Source: Opitutus sp. GAS368
Lineage (GTDB): Bacteria > Verrucomicrobiota > Verrucomicrobiia > Opitutales > Opitutaceae
Direction: 5' to 3'
Assembly: GCA_945906965.1 (NCBI GenBank)
Contig: CAMDRP010000017.1
Span: 1 to 39,474, forward strand
DNA: 39,474 bases
Shown: piece after piece, positions 8,164-16,868 of the stretch
How positions within the stretch are numbered: position 1 is the first letter of the stretch
Layout of the letters: each line of letters begins with the position of its first letter
Notes under the pieces: model-generated
The model's input: the letters and a program-made list of their open reading frames with translations, nothing else
Databases searched by the model: none
Told to the model about the DNA's origin: nothing
Translations under genes and position numbers: made by a program

Positions 8164-9579
8164 ATGAATGTTTCGCCACGTTTCGTTTCTGTCCTGATAT
8201 CGTTGTTGTTTTCCGCGAGCCTCGCTTGGGCCGCTGCTCCTCGGCCCAATATCATTTTCATTTTGGCCGACGATCTGGGCTACGGTGACCTCGGCTCTTA
8301 CGGACAAAAAATTATCCGCACCCCGCACCTCGACCAATTCGCAGGGGAGGGTATGCGTTTCACGCAATTTTACGCAGGTAACACGGTGTGTGCGCCCTCG
8401 CGCAGCGTGCTGATGACCGGTTTGCACATGGGCCACACGCGCGTGCGCGGCAACGCGGGCGTAGAAAATCCTAAGGCGCAGATGTTGCGCACCGGTGATA
8501 TCACGGTCGCGCGCGTCTTGCAGACGGCGGGTTACACGACTGCGCTCATCGGCAAGTGGGGCCTCGGCAACGCCGGCGACGAGGGCGAGCCCCGCAAACA
8601 CGGTTTCGATTACTCGTTTGGTTTTCTCAACCAATCGCACGCGCACAACCACTACCCGGATTTTCTGTGGCGCAACGGCGAGCGCGTGGCGTTGCCCAAC
8701 GTCGTCACGCAGGTCGGGCCGGTCGCGGGCACCGGCTACGCGACCCAACGGGTGGTGTACGCCAGCGATCTCTTTTTCGATGAGGCGCGAGATTTCATCG
8801 CGCGTAGTAAAACGCGGCCGTTTTTCCTCTACCTCGCGCTCACCGTGCCGCATGCCAACAACGAGCGCGCCCGCGTCCTCGGCGATGGCCAAGAAGTACC
8901 CAGCTACGGCCCTTACGCGGACCAACCTTGGCCTGATCCGCAAAAAGGCCAAGCGGCGATGATCACGCGCATGGATGCCCGCGTCGGCGACCTCATCACG
9001 CAGCTAAAAACGCTCGGACTCGATGACAACACATTGGTGATTTTCTCGAGCGATAACGGCCCGCACCGCGAAGGCGGCCCGTTGCACAACCCCGAGTTTT
9101 TCGCGGCGAGCGGCCCGCTCAACGGCACGAAGCGTGCGCTCACCGACGGCGGCATCCGCGTGCCCTGGATCGCGCGTTGGCCGAGCAAAATCAAAGCCGG
9201 AGCCGTCTCGGCGCACGTCGGATACTTCGGCGACGTGATGGCGACGCTCGTTGAACTCACGGGCGCGACGGCGCCCAAAATTTTGGACAGCATCAGCCTC
9301 GTGCCCGAGTTGCTCGGCCGCGGCGAACAGGCCAAACATCCGTACCTTTACTGGGAATTTCACGAAAAAGGATTCAGCCAAGCCGTGTTGCTCGACGGCC
9401 GCTGGAAAGGCATCCGCTTATTGAAACCGAGCGCGCCGATTCGGCTCTTCGATTTACGGCACGATCTCGGCGAAAAGACGGATCTCGCCGCGCAGCAACC
9501 TGAGCTGGTGGCCCGCGCCGCTGCGGTCATGCGCGAGGCCCACGTGGATAACGAATTTTGGAAAGCACCCAAGTCGTAG
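8164..9579 (+). CDS. Exported arylsulfatase (formylglycine sulfatase family S1)
   Basis: 471 residues from ATG 8164; an in-frame TTG at 8146 lies further upstream but would spoil the signal peptide. A Sec signal (FVSVLISLLFSASLAWAA) precedes PNIIFILADDLGYGDLG, with the two metal-binding Asp at 36-37. The formylglycine motif is C-A-P-S-R at 76-80, so Cys76 should be converted by a formylglycine-generating enzyme. GKWGLG, SDNGPHREGG and TDGGIRVPWIARWP are further family signatures, the SDNG Asp-Asn binding calcium. It hydrolyses sulfate esters, most likely on glycans in the periplasm. Within the operon it stands between the Gfo/Idh gene and deoC. No formylglycine-generating enzyme or sulfatase-maturase gene is in the window. 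Confidence 0.93.
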   Translation: MNVSPRFVSVLISLLFSASLAWAAAPRPNIIFILADDLGYGDLGSYGQKIIRTPHLDQFAGEGMRFTQFYAGNTVCAPSRSVLMTGLHMGHTRVRGNAGVENPKAQMLRTGDITVARVLQTAGYTTALIGKWGLGNAGDEGEPRKHGFDYSFGFLNQSHAHNHYPDFLWRNGERVALPNVVTQVGPVAGTGYATQRVVYASDLFFDEARDFIARSKTRPFFLYLALTVPHANNERARVLGDGQEVPSYGPYADQPWPDPQKGQAAMITRMDARVGDLITQLKTLGLDDNTLVIFSSDNGPHREGGPLHNPEFFAASGPLNGTKRALTDGGIRVPWIARWPSKIKAGAVSAHVGYFGDVMATLVELTGATAPKILDSISLVPELLGRGEQAKHPYLYWEFHEKGFSQAVLLDGRWKGIRLLKPSAPIRLFDLRHDLGEKTDLAAQQPELVARAAAVMREAHVDNEFWKAPKS

Positions 9580-9629
9580 CAGGCGAAAATACGTTTGGCT
9601 TCACTGCCAGCGACCGCGAGGGTGGGTGC

Positions 9630-10571
9630 ATGTTGGTACGTTCTCCGCAGGCCGCGTTGCAGCGGCTCTTTGATGAAGTGGGCTCGGTCGATCAGATCGG
9701 GATCGATGAGCGCGTCGTGAAATACGGCACGCGTTCGGTCAAAAAAGCCGCCAAGCTCTGGGGCTTGCGCACCGCCGTCACGATGGTCGACCTCACGACC
9801 CTCGAGGGCAAAGACACGCCGGGCAAAGTCGCTTCGCTCTGCCAAAAAGCTCTCCGCCCCCACGACGACGCGAGTATCCCGCCCGTCGCCGCCGTGTGTG
9901 TTTATTCCTCGATGGTGCGACACGCCCGTCGGGCGTTGGGCAATAATTCAGCCGTGCGCATTGCCTCGGTCGCGACGGCGTTTCCGAGCGGTCAAGCTCC
10001 CTTGAAAACCCGCCTAGCCGAAGTCAAAGCCGCGGTCGCCGACGGGGCCGACGAGATTGACATGGTGATTAACCGCGGGGCTTTTCTTGCGGGAGAATTT
10101 GACCGCGTGCAGGACGAGATTTCCGCCGTCGTGACCGCGTGCGGCGCCGCCACGCTCAAGGTGATTCTCGAAGTCAGTGAACTCGAAACCTACGATAGTA
10201 TCCGTGCCGCTTCGTTTTTAGCGATGCGCGTGATCCGTCCTGGTGATTTTATCAAAACCAGCACCGGCAAAACCTCGCTCAACGCCACCCTCGGCAACAA
10301 TCAGGTAATGCTCGAGGCGATCCGCGATTTCTACCTCGATACGGGTGTCGCTATCGCGATGAAACCCGCCGGTGGCATTCGCACGGCCAAGCAGGCGCTC
10401 ACGTTCTTGATCGCCGTGAAAGAGACGCTCGGCGATGCGTGGCTCAACAACGCGCGCTACCGTTTCGGCGCGAGTTCGCTACTAAACGACTTGCTCCGCC
10501 AGCTTGAGAAAGAAAAAACCGGCGCGTATCAGGCGCCGTATTATTTTAGCGAAGCCGCTGAAAGTTATTAA
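9630..10571 (+). CDS. deoC: Deoxyribose-phosphate aldolase (DERA)
   Basis: 313 residues from ATG 9630, preceded by a purine-rich GAGGGTGGG; a TTG frame starting at 9558 would overlap the sulfatase. DERA splits 2-deoxyribose 5-phosphate into glyceraldehyde 3-phosphate and acetaldehyde. The class I aldolase residues are all visible: Asp144 in DEIDMVIN, Schiff-base Lys209 in FIKTSTGK and Lys245 in AMKPAGG. It is longer than the ~220-260 residues usual in Bacillus and E. coli, mainly from an N-terminal stretch of about 45 residues. It is followed 27 bp later by a complete and then a half aldehyde dehydrogenase, which would take the acetaldehyde onward. I see no bacterial-microcompartment shell gene nearby. 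Confidence 0.95.
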   Translation: MLVRSPQAALQRLFDEVGSVDQIGIDERVVKYGTRSVKKAAKLWGLRTAVTMVDLTTLEGKDTPGKVASLCQKALRPHDDASIPPVAAVCVYSSMVRHARRALGNNSAVRIASVATAFPSGQAPLKTRLAEVKAAVADGADEIDMVINRGAFLAGEFDRVQDEISAVVTACGAATLKVILEVSELETYDSIRAASFLAMRVIRPGDFIKTSTGKTSLNATLGNNQVMLEAIRDFYLDTGVAIAMKPAGGIRTAKQALTFLIAVKETLGDAWLNNARYRFGASSLLNDLLRQLEKEKTGAYQAPYYFSEAAESY

Positions 10572-10598
10572 ACCAGCCCACTCATTTTTCGTTCGCCC

Positions 10599-12125
10599 AT
10601 GCCCTCCGCACCCGTCGCTAAGAAATCATCCCGCACACCTCAGCGCGTCGCCTCTCGAGCCGGCCGCCGTGCGCCCGAACTTATTTTCGGCGATCTCTGG
10701 GCCTTTGATCCTGCGCCCGAATCGGCCGATCCGAAGCTGAAGCCGCGCTACGATCTTTTCATTAACGGCAAATTCGTCGCACCGAAGGGCGGCAAATATT
10801 TCGACTCCATTAATCCAGCCAACGAGCGGAAACTCGCCGAAATCGCGCTCGCCAGCCCAGCCGATGTCGATGCGGCCTACGCCGCCGCGCAGCGCGCGGC
10901 CAACGGCGTTTGGGGGAAAATGCCCGGCCGTGAACGCGCGAAATATCTCTACCGCATCGCGCGCCTCTTGCAGGATCGCGCGCGGGAATTCGCCGTCGCG
11001 GAGACGCTCGACGGCGGTAAACCGATCAAGGAATCCCGCGACTTCGACGTACCCATGGCCGCCGCGCATTTCTTTTATCACGCCGGCTGGGCCGATAAAC
11101 TCGAGTATGTCGCCCCTGGTCGCCGAGTCGCGCCCCTCGGCGTCGTCGGGCAAGTGATCCCGTGGAATTTCCCTTTGCTCATGTGCGCGTGGAAACTCGC
11201 GCCGGCGCTCGCCATGGGTAACACTGTTGTCCTCAAGCCCGCCGAAACGACTTCGATCACCGCTTTGAAACTCGCGGAGATTTTTCAAGACGCCGGCCTC
11301 CCTCCCGGTGTGGTGAATTTCGTGACTGGCGCCGGCGATGTTGGTGCCGCGGTTTTGAATCATCCCACGCCCGCCAAGATTGCGTTCACGGGCTCGACCG
11401 AAGTCGGGAAAATTATCATGCGCTCGCTCGCGGGCTCCGATAAAAAAATGACCATGGAGCTCGGCGGTAAGGCGGCCAACATCATCTTCGACGACGCGCC
11501 GCTCGATCAAGCTGTCGAGGGCATCGTCAACGGCATCTTTTTTAACCAAGGCCACGTGTGCTGCGCCGGCTCACGTTTACTCGTGCAGGAAGGCATCGCG
11601 GAAAAAGTCCTAGCGAAGCTGAAAGCCCGAATTCGCACGCTGCGCGTCGGTGATCCGCTCGATAAAAACACCGACATCGGCGCGATCAACTCGCGCGAGC
11701 AGCTCACCAGGATTCGCGCGTTGGTCGCGGCCGGTGTGAAGGAAGGTTGCGCGATGTTTCAACCCGATTGCGCGCTCCCGCCGAAAGGTTTTTATTTCCG
11801 CCCCACAATTTTCTCCGGCGTGAGCATGAGCAGTCGCGTCGCGCGTGAAGAAATTTTCGGACCCGTGCTCTCGATCCTCACGTTTCGCACCGTGGATGAA
11901 GCGATCGAGAAGGCCAACAACACCGCCTACGGCCTTAGCGCCGGAGTTTGGACCGACAAAGGCTCACGTATCTTGAAACTTTCGACCGAGCTGAAGGCCG
12001 GCGTCGTCTGGGCGAACACCTATAACAAATTCGATCCCGCCTCGCCCTTCGGCGGCTACAAAGAAAGCGGCTTCGGTCGCGAGGGTGGCCGGCAAGGTCT
12101 GCTCGATTACTGCAAACTCATCTAA
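10599..12125 (+). CDS. NAD(P)-dependent aldehyde dehydrogenase, complete
   Basis: 508 residues of the ALDH superfamily. Catalytic features are intact: [10 protein letters not shown] with the oxyanion Asn190, VVLKPAE for cofactor binding, FTGSTEVGK (the NAD-binding glycine loop), general base Glu287 in MELGGK and nucleophile Cys321 in [20 protein letters not shown] and [15 protein letters not shown] near the end are also standard. The first ~45 residues are an Arg/Ser/Pro-rich extension without a signal-peptide shape. Placed directly behind deoC, it most likely oxidises acetaldehyde. Because CoA-acylating enzymes are a different ALDH branch, acetate is the more likely product (inference). Confidence 0.93.
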   Translation: MPSAPVAKKSSRTPQRVASRAGRRAPELIFGDLWAFDPAPESADPKLKPRYDLFINGKFVAPKGGKYFDSINPANERKLAEIALASPADVDAAYAAAQRAANGVWGKMPGRERAKYLYRIARLLQDRAREFAVAETLDGGKPIKESRDFDVPMAAAHFFYHAGWADKLEYVAPGRRVAPLGVVGQVIPWNFPLLMCAWKLAPALAMGNTVVLKPAETTSITALKLAEIFQDAGLPPGVVNFVTGAGDVGAAVLNHPTPAKIAFTGSTEVGKIIMRSLAGSDKKMTMELGGKAANIIFDDAPLDQAVEGIVNGIFFNQGHVCCAGSRLLVQEGIAEKVLAKLKARIRTLRVGDPLDKNTDIGAINSREQLTRIRALVAAGVKEGCAMFQPDCALPPKGFYFRPTIFSGVSMSSRVAREEIFGPVLSILTFRTVDEAIEKANNTAYGLSAGVWTDKGSRILKLSTELKAGVVWANTYNKFDPASPFGGYKESGFGREGGRQGLLDYCKLI

Positions 12126-12140
12126 GCGAAAGCACGCACC

Positions 12141-13007
12141 ATGGCCCGACTTCCCATCACCAAGACCCCGAAAGTTTACGTTGGCGGCGCGTTCATTCGC
12201 TCCGAGAGCGCGCGCGTGTTTGCCTTGCGTGACGCCGCCGGCGAATTTTTCGCCAACATCCCACAATGTACGCGCAAAGATCTGCGCAACGCCGTCGAAG
12301 CCGCCGCCAAGGCCGGCCCCGGCTGGGCCAAACGCACTGCGTACAACCGCGGCCAGATTCTCTATCGCCTCGCCGAAATGATCGAGGCCCGCGCCAGCGA
12401 AATGGCCGCCGCGATCGCGCTTGGTGGCGCCACTCCAGCTGCCGCCGCTCGCGAAGTCGCGGCGGCCGTGGATCGCCTCATCTATTACGCGGGCTGGACC
12501 GACAAATATGAACAGGTGCTCGGCAACGTGAACCCCGTCGCTGCGCCTTATTTTAATTTTACTGTTACCGAGCCGATGGGCATCATTGGTGTGATCGCAC
12601 CCGATGAAGCGCCGCTACTCGCGTTGATTTCGCTCTTCGCGCCCGCGATCACTAGCGGTAACACCGTCGTTGCCCTCGCTTCGACGACGCAGCCATATCC
12701 GGCGATTCTCCTCGGCGAAATGTTGGCAACCAGCGACCTGCCGGGTGGCGTGGTTAATTTGCTGACCGGGTTCCGCGCGGAAATGATTCCCACGTTTGCG
12801 ACGCATATGCATCTGCGGGCGATCAGCGCCGTGGTGAACGCCGCCGAGCGTAAAGCACTCGCCCTCGGTGCCGCTGAAAGCGTCAAACGCACGATCTTGC
12901 TTAAGGCCGAGGAGAAACGCGACTGGTTCGCTAGCGGCGCGCAGAGCGTCGATGCGATCCGCGACACGCTCGAGTTCAAGACCACGTGGCACCCCGTCGG
13001 CGCCTGA
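12141..13007 (+). CDS. Half-length aldehyde dehydrogenase paralogue without catalytic residues
   Basis: 288 residues, 15 bp behind the complete ALDH. It matches the N-terminal ALDH half (KVYVGGAFIRSESARVFALRD, AAAKAGPGWAKRTAYNRGQILYRLAEMIEARA, YYAGWTDKYEQVLG, ISLFAPAITSGNTVVA). The PWNFP position reads APDEAPLL and LKPAE reads ALASTT. The glycine loop, ELGGK and the catalytic Cys domain are absent. The frame is intact with a normal TGA stop, and the sequence after ~240 still looks like real protein, so this is a deliberate short form rather than a frameshift wreck. It probably cannot bind NAD normally or oxidise an aldehyde. A structural or regulatory partner of the complete ALDH is the best guess. 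Confidence 0.85.
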   Translation: MARLPITKTPKVYVGGAFIRSESARVFALRDAAGEFFANIPQCTRKDLRNAVEAAAKAGPGWAKRTAYNRGQILYRLAEMIEARASEMAAAIALGGATPAAAAREVAAAVDRLIYYAGWTDKYEQVLGNVNPVAAPYFNFTVTEPMGIIGVIAPDEAPLLALISLFAPAITSGNTVVALASTTQPYPAILLGEMLATSDLPGGVVNLLTGFRAEMIPTFATHMHLRAISAVVNAAERKALALGAAESVKRTILLKAEEKRDWFASGAQSVDAIRDTLEFKTTWHPVGA

Positions 13008-13031
13008 GTCTGCAATTTGGCCCGCGGCGTT

Positions 13032-13976
13032 TTAACGTTCTAGAAACCGGGCGATCTCTATCTGCGTCGGCATCGACGGAGCGGTGCCGAATTTCGTGAC
13101 GGAGAGCGCGGCGACTGCGTTGCCGAAACGGGCGGCGGCGAGTAGGTCGCCGTTGAATTTCACAAGCCCCGCCGCGAAGCCGCCACAAAACGCGTCGCCC
13201 GCGCCCGTGGTGTCCACGACCTTGACGCGGTGCGACGGAATTAACGTCGGGCCATCGGGGCGCGAGACGAAAACCCCTTTGGCGCCAAGCGTGATGAGGA
13301 CATGGGTCACGCCCAGCGAACGGCACAAGGCGTGAAGTTTCGCGGCGGGTAGTGACGCGACGCGGGCGGCGGAAATTTTTTTCGCACCGCTTGCGGCGCG
13401 GAGATTTATGAGCGCAGCGAATTCGGATTCGTTGGGAATGAGAATATCGACGTGGCGAAGTAACGCGGGTTCGAAGTCGGCGCGCATCGGCGCGGGGTTA
13501 TGGATCGTGACGGCGCCGGCGCGGCGGGCGGCGCGAAGGACGGCGGCGACGGTGCGGAGATCGTTTTCGTGTTGGGTGACGACGACGAGCGCCGAGCGGA
13601 GTGCGGCGACGGGCACATCGGCGGGGCGCAGCGCGGCGTTGGCGCCGAGGGCGACGATGATTTCATTTTGCCCGCAGGCGTTGACGAGGATCGCAGCTGT
13701 GCCGGTGGCGTGCGGCGGTTTTTTGACGAAGCAAGCGGCGATGCCTTCGGCGCGGTAAAATTTCTTCGCATCGGCGGCGAAGGCGTCATGACCCACGGCG
13801 CCGATGAACAGCGTGCGTGCTCCGGCGCGGCCGGCGGCGACGGCTTGGTTGGAGCCTTTGCCGCCAGGACCTGTGACAAAGGTGCCCACGACGGTTTCGC
13901 CGGCGTGAGGAAATGCGGCGCACTGCCACGTGAGATCTTGGACGAAGCTACCGACGACGACGACTTGGGGTTGCAT
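13032..13976 (-). CDS. PfkB-family sugar kinase, ribokinase or deoxyribokinase type
   Basis: 314 residues, convergent with the deoC/ALDH genes. The ribokinase signatures are GPGGKGSNQAVAAGRAG (residues 36-52; the first PfkB pattern) and VVDTTGAGDAFCGGFAAGL (254-272; second pattern), with Asp261 the expected catalytic base in GAGD. NPAP at ~160 and IPNESE at 180 are typical of RbsK. It would phosphorylate ribose or 2-deoxyribose with ATP. The neighbouring deoxyribose-phosphate aldolase makes deoxyribose a reasonable substrate, since its product would feed DERA; ribose is equally compatible with the sequence. Confidence 0.88.
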   Translation of the reverse strand: MQPQVVVVGSFVQDLTWQCAAFPHAGETVVGTFVTGPGGKGSNQAVAAGRAGARTLFIGAVGHDAFAADAKKFYRAEGIAACFVKKPPHATGTAAILVNACGQNEIIVALGANAALRPADVPVAALRSALVVVTQHENDLRTVAAVLRAARRAGAVTIHNPAPMRADFEPALLRHVDILIPNESEFAALINLRAASGAKKISAARVASLPAAKLHALCRSLGVTHVLITLGAKGVFVSRPDGPTLIPSHRVKVVDTTGAGDAFCGGFAAGLVKFNGDLLAAARFGNAVAALSVTKFGTAPSMPTQIEIARFLER

Positions 13977-14014
13977 GAATTAAACCTAGTTCCGGCACCA
14001 ACGCTGACAAGCTG

Positions 14015-14034
14015 CCCGCGAGATTTTTCGCGGG
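14015..14034. other. Hairpin CCCGCGA...TCGCGGG in kinase/AbgT gap
   Basis: A 7-bp perfect stem (CCCGCGA and TCGCGGG) with a six-base loop GATTTT. It lies between the AbgT gene end and the kinase start on the minus strand. No U-tract follows on either strand, so a classical terminator is unlikely. Confidence 0.4.
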
Positions 14035-14055
14035 TCGTATCCTTGTTTATAATTG

Positions 14056-14068
14056 CGGGTCAGACCCG
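14056..14068. repeat. Palindrome CGGGTCAGACCCG
   Basis: A perfect 6-bp inverted repeat around a single central A, 9 bp past the stop codon of the AbgT gene. Short GGGTC/GACCC palindromes occur as dispersed REP-like elements in some genomes; only one copy is seen here. Confidence 0.4.
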
Positions 14069-14076
14069 AGCCTACG

Positions 14077-15606
14077 TTAAGGAATCGACAAAAATAAGGG
14101 TGCGCCCGGGCCGACGGGCCAGCCGAGGAGCACCCACGTGACGAGCAGTAGCGACCAACTCAGCAAGAACGCTAAAGTGTAAGGCAACATTGTCGCGGTC
14201 ATGGTGCCGATGCCGGCCCGCGGCTCGTAGCGTTGGACGAACATGAGCACGAGGGCGAAGTTAGACATCAGAGGTGTGATAATGTTGGTGCAGCTATCAC
14301 CGACGCGATAGGCGGCTTGGGTGAGTTCGGGTGAGTAACCGAGCAGCATGAACATCGGGACAAACACAGGCGCGAGTATGGCCCATTTTCCGGCGGCGGA
14401 GCCGATCATGAGATCGATGCTCGAGGTGAGTAAAACGAGGCCGATGAGTAACGGTACCGGACCGAGATGCAGGCTGCGCAAAACATCGGCGCCGTTGACG
14501 GCGAGAACGACGCCCAGATTCGTCCAGTTAAAGAGATTCACGAACTGGGAGATGAAGAAAATAACCACAAGATAGCCGGCGACGACCTCCATGTTTTTTT
14601 GCATGCCTTCATAGATGGTACGATCGGATCGGATGGTGCCCGCCGCGATTCCGTAGGCGAGGCCGGGGACGAGGCCCACGAGGAAAATAAAAAACACCAA
14701 CCCTTTGACGAAGTACGAGCCGATGAATCCGGGCTTGGCCGGATCTTGCAGGAAGCCGCCCTGAGGCAGCAGGCCCGCGAGGACAAAAACGATGAGCAGG
14801 AGAAGCCCGGCACCGGCCCAACGCAGGCCGCGATGTTCGGCGGGGCTGAGGGGGACGAGAGGTTCGGGTGGGACGTTGCCTTGGTAGCGGCCGAGGCGCG
14901 GCTCGACGATGCGTTCCGTGACGATGGACGCGACGGTGGTGACAAGAAAGACCGACGCGCTGAGGAAAAAATAATTGGCCATCGGCGTGACCGTGTAAGC
15001 GGGATTGATGATGCGGGCGGCTTCTTGAGTGAGGCCGGCGATAATCACATCGGTGGGCGAGATGAGGAGGTTGGCCGCGAAACCACCGGAGACGCCGGCA
15101 AAGGCCGCGGCGATACCGGCCAGCGGATGCCGTCCGACGGTCAGAAAAAGCGCGGCGCTCATTGGCAGGAGCAGCACGTAACCGATGTCGCCGGCCGTGT
15201 GGGACATGGCGCCAGAGAAAACGACGATCCACGTGAGCAGACGGCGCGGAGTCGCATGAACAATTAAGCGCAGCACCGCGCTAAGCAGGCCGCTGTGTTC
15301 GGCGATGGAAAGTCCCAGCAGGCAGACGAGTACGGAGCCCAAGGCCGCGAAATTAATGAAATTAGGCAGGAGTCCCAGAATGATGCGTTGCAGTCCCTCG
15401 ACGGAGAGTAGGTTAGTGACGGCAATGACCTTGTGGGTGACCGGATTTTGAACTGTAACGCCGAGCTGGTGGCATAACCATGAGGCGAGAACCACCAGTA
15501 GGCTTAGAATTACGAAGAGAGAAGCTGGGTGGGGTAGGGCGTTGCCGATGCGCTCGACGCGGTTGAGCAAGCGTTGAAACCAAGGGGCAGGTGCAATCGT
15601 GGTCAT
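14077..15606 (-). CDS. AbgT-family transporter (p-aminobenzoyl-glutamate type)
   Basis: 509 residues, polytopic, with a dozen or so hydrophobic segments. Recognisable AbgT features are the short cytoplasmic N-terminus with a helix ending RVERIGNALPHPASLF, then the reentrant regions HTAGDIGYVLLLPMSAALF and GGFAANLLISPTDVIIAGLTQEAA. SSIDLMIGSAAGKWAILAPVFVPM and VGDSCTNIITPLMSNFALVL follow. Characterised members take up p-aminobenzoyl-glutamate (AbgT of E. coli) or export sulfonamides (MtrF, YdaH). Its start codon overlaps the stop of the upstream N-formylglutamate amidohydrolase-like gene by four bases (ATGA), which suggests an N-acyl-glutamate or similar acyl-amino-acid substrate. The direction of transport is not evident. 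Confidence 0.9.
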   Translation of the reverse strand: MTTIAPAPWFQRLLNRVERIGNALPHPASLFVILSLLVVLASWLCHQLGVTVQNPVTHKVIAVTNLLSVEGLQRIILGLLPNFINFAALGSVLVCLLGLSIAEHSGLLSAVLRLIVHATPRRLLTWIVVFSGAMSHTAGDIGYVLLLPMSAALFLTVGRHPLAGIAAAFAGVSGGFAANLLISPTDVIIAGLTQEAARIINPAYTVTPMANYFFLSASVFLVTTVASIVTERIVEPRLGRYQGNVPPEPLVPLSPAEHRGLRWAGAGLLLLIVFVLAGLLPQGGFLQDPAKPGFIGSYFVKGLVFFIFLVGLVPGLAYGIAAGTIRSDRTIYEGMQKNMEVVAGYLVVIFFISQFVNLFNWTNLGVVLAVNGADVLRSLHLGPVPLLIGLVLLTSSIDLMIGSAAGKWAILAPVFVPMFMLLGYSPELTQAAYRVGDSCTNIITPLMSNFALVLMFVQRYEPRAGIGTMTATMLPYTLAFLLSWSLLLVTWVLLGWPVGPGAPLFLSIP

Positions 15607-16475
15607 GCGGTAGGGGTAGATAACGAGCGGGTGTAACCACAGAAATCTTGGGTGATGGCGGCGAGGGTGGCGCGGAGGGCGTTGAAATTGAGGCTGCGGG
15701 CGCCGACGGCTTCATCGAGATAGAGCGCGCGATTGAGCTCGATTTGCACGCTGTGACGACCGCGCGCGGGTTGACCAAATGTGCCGACGAGATCGCCACC
15801 GCGATACGGGTCGTTGATTTGGACGCTGAGGCCGGCCGTGCGGAAACGCTGGGCGAGCCAGTTTGTAATCGCAGGATCGGTGGTGGTGCCGAGGCGGTCA
15901 CTGACGACGACATCGGGGCGCGGGGCGCCGCCGTCGACGTTCATCTCGTTACCGCGAGATTTCATGGAGTGGAGGTTGAGATGATACGCGACCTGATGGC
16001 GCGTGTGGATCGCATCGAGCGCTGCGGCGAGGGCGGCGCGATAAGGGCGGTAGTGTTGCGTGATGCGCTGCTCGACGGCAGCGACGCTAAGCGGGCGATT
16101 TTCCATCGGAATGCCCGGCAACGCGAGACGGCGAATGAGGCCCATGCCGCGGCGACTGTAATCGGTGGGCGCGAGCGGGCCCGGCCAGGGAGCGTCGACG
16201 AGCGCGGGGTCGAGGTCAGTCTCGGCGCGGTTGGTGTCGATGTAGGCGCGTGGAAATGTAGCGGCGAGTAGCGTAGCCCCGGCGGCCGGAGCATCACTCC
16301 AGAGTTCGTCGACGAACAAATCGCACGCCGTGAGAATCGCCGAGTGGGGCGCGGCGGGCTGAAAATCAGCCGGCCAATCGAAGCCGCTGTGCGGTGAATC
16401 CAGCAACACGGGCGCGGCGATGGCGCTCGCACGGGGTGCCTTGAGGATAAACGAAGGCGCGGCGGATGGAATCAT
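15603..16475 (-). CDS. N-formylglutamate amidohydrolase (FGase)-family protein
   Basis: 290 residues. Family signatures are LLDSPHSGFDWP near the N-terminus, FPRAYIDTNRAETDLDP, NLHSMKSRGNEMN and RHSVQIELNRALYLDE near the C-terminus; the His and Glu residues in these are the expected metal and catalytic positions. Members hydrolyse N-formyl-L-glutamate to formate and glutamate (last step of one histidine-degradation route) or related N-acyl amino acids. No hut genes are near. The four-base overlap with the AbgT transporter implies co-expression, so the substrate is probably what that transporter moves. Length is normal, and no signal peptide is seen. Confidence 0.88.
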   Translation of the reverse strand: MIPSAAPSFILKAPRASAIAAPVLLDSPHSGFDWPADFQPAAPHSAILTACDLFVDELWSDAPAAGATLLAATFPRAYIDTNRAETDLDPALVDAPWPGPLAPTDYSRRGMGLIRRLALPGIPMENRPLSVAAVEQRITQHYRPYRAALAAALDAIHTRHQVAYHLNLHSMKSRGNEMNVDGGAPRPDVVVSDRLGTTTDPAITNWLAQRFRTAGLSVQINDPYRGGDLVGTFGQPARGRHSVQIELNRALYLDEAVGARSLNFNALRATLAAITQDFCGYTRSLSTPTA

Positions 16476-16508
16476 ACGAAGCGGCGCATCGTGATAACGC
16501 CGTTGGTA

Positions 16509-16835
16509 TCAACCGACGGGCAGCGAAGAATCTGCGGGATTGCTCGCCGCTTTGTAGAAAAGCACGGTGTGGCCGACGGCGCCGACGCAGGTGCAGTGAC
16601 CCTGGGTCTCAATCTGCGTGGTGAGTGCGGAACGAGCAGCGCGGTCCGCGTCGCCAACAAAGCGCAGTTTAATGAGATCGTGGGCCCGGAGGGCGCGACT
16701 GAGCTCGGTGAAAAAAGCGGGCGTGAGGCCCTCTTTGCCGACTTTAATGGTCGCTTCGAGTTTCTGGCCGAGGCCGCGGAGCTTGGATTTTTGCGCGCCG
16801 GTGAGGGAAAGGTTTTCCATGTAAGAAAGACGCAT
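16509..16835 (-). CDS. YhbY/CRM-domain RNA-binding protein
   Basis: About 108 residues (or 103 from the second ATG at 16820, MENLSLTG). It is a single CRM domain: LTGAQKSKLRGLGQKLEATIKVGKEGLTPAFFTEL carries the family GKEG loop, and ALRAHDLIKLRFVGD continues the fold. YhbY proteins bind the pre-50S ribosome and assist assembly. The C-terminal tail is longer than usual and ends NPADSSLPVG. It lies 34 bp upstream of the FGase gene on the same strand and 33 bp downstream of the pseudouridine synthase gene. Confidence 0.88.
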   Translation of the reverse strand: MRLSYMENLSLTGAQKSKLRGLGQKLEATIKVGKEGLTPAFFTELSRALRAHDLIKLRFVGDADRAARSALTTQIETQGHCTCVGAVGHTVLFYKAASNPADSSLPVG

Positions 16836-16868
16836 GACAGGCTCGGGCGCCGCTGCAAGCCAGACGAC

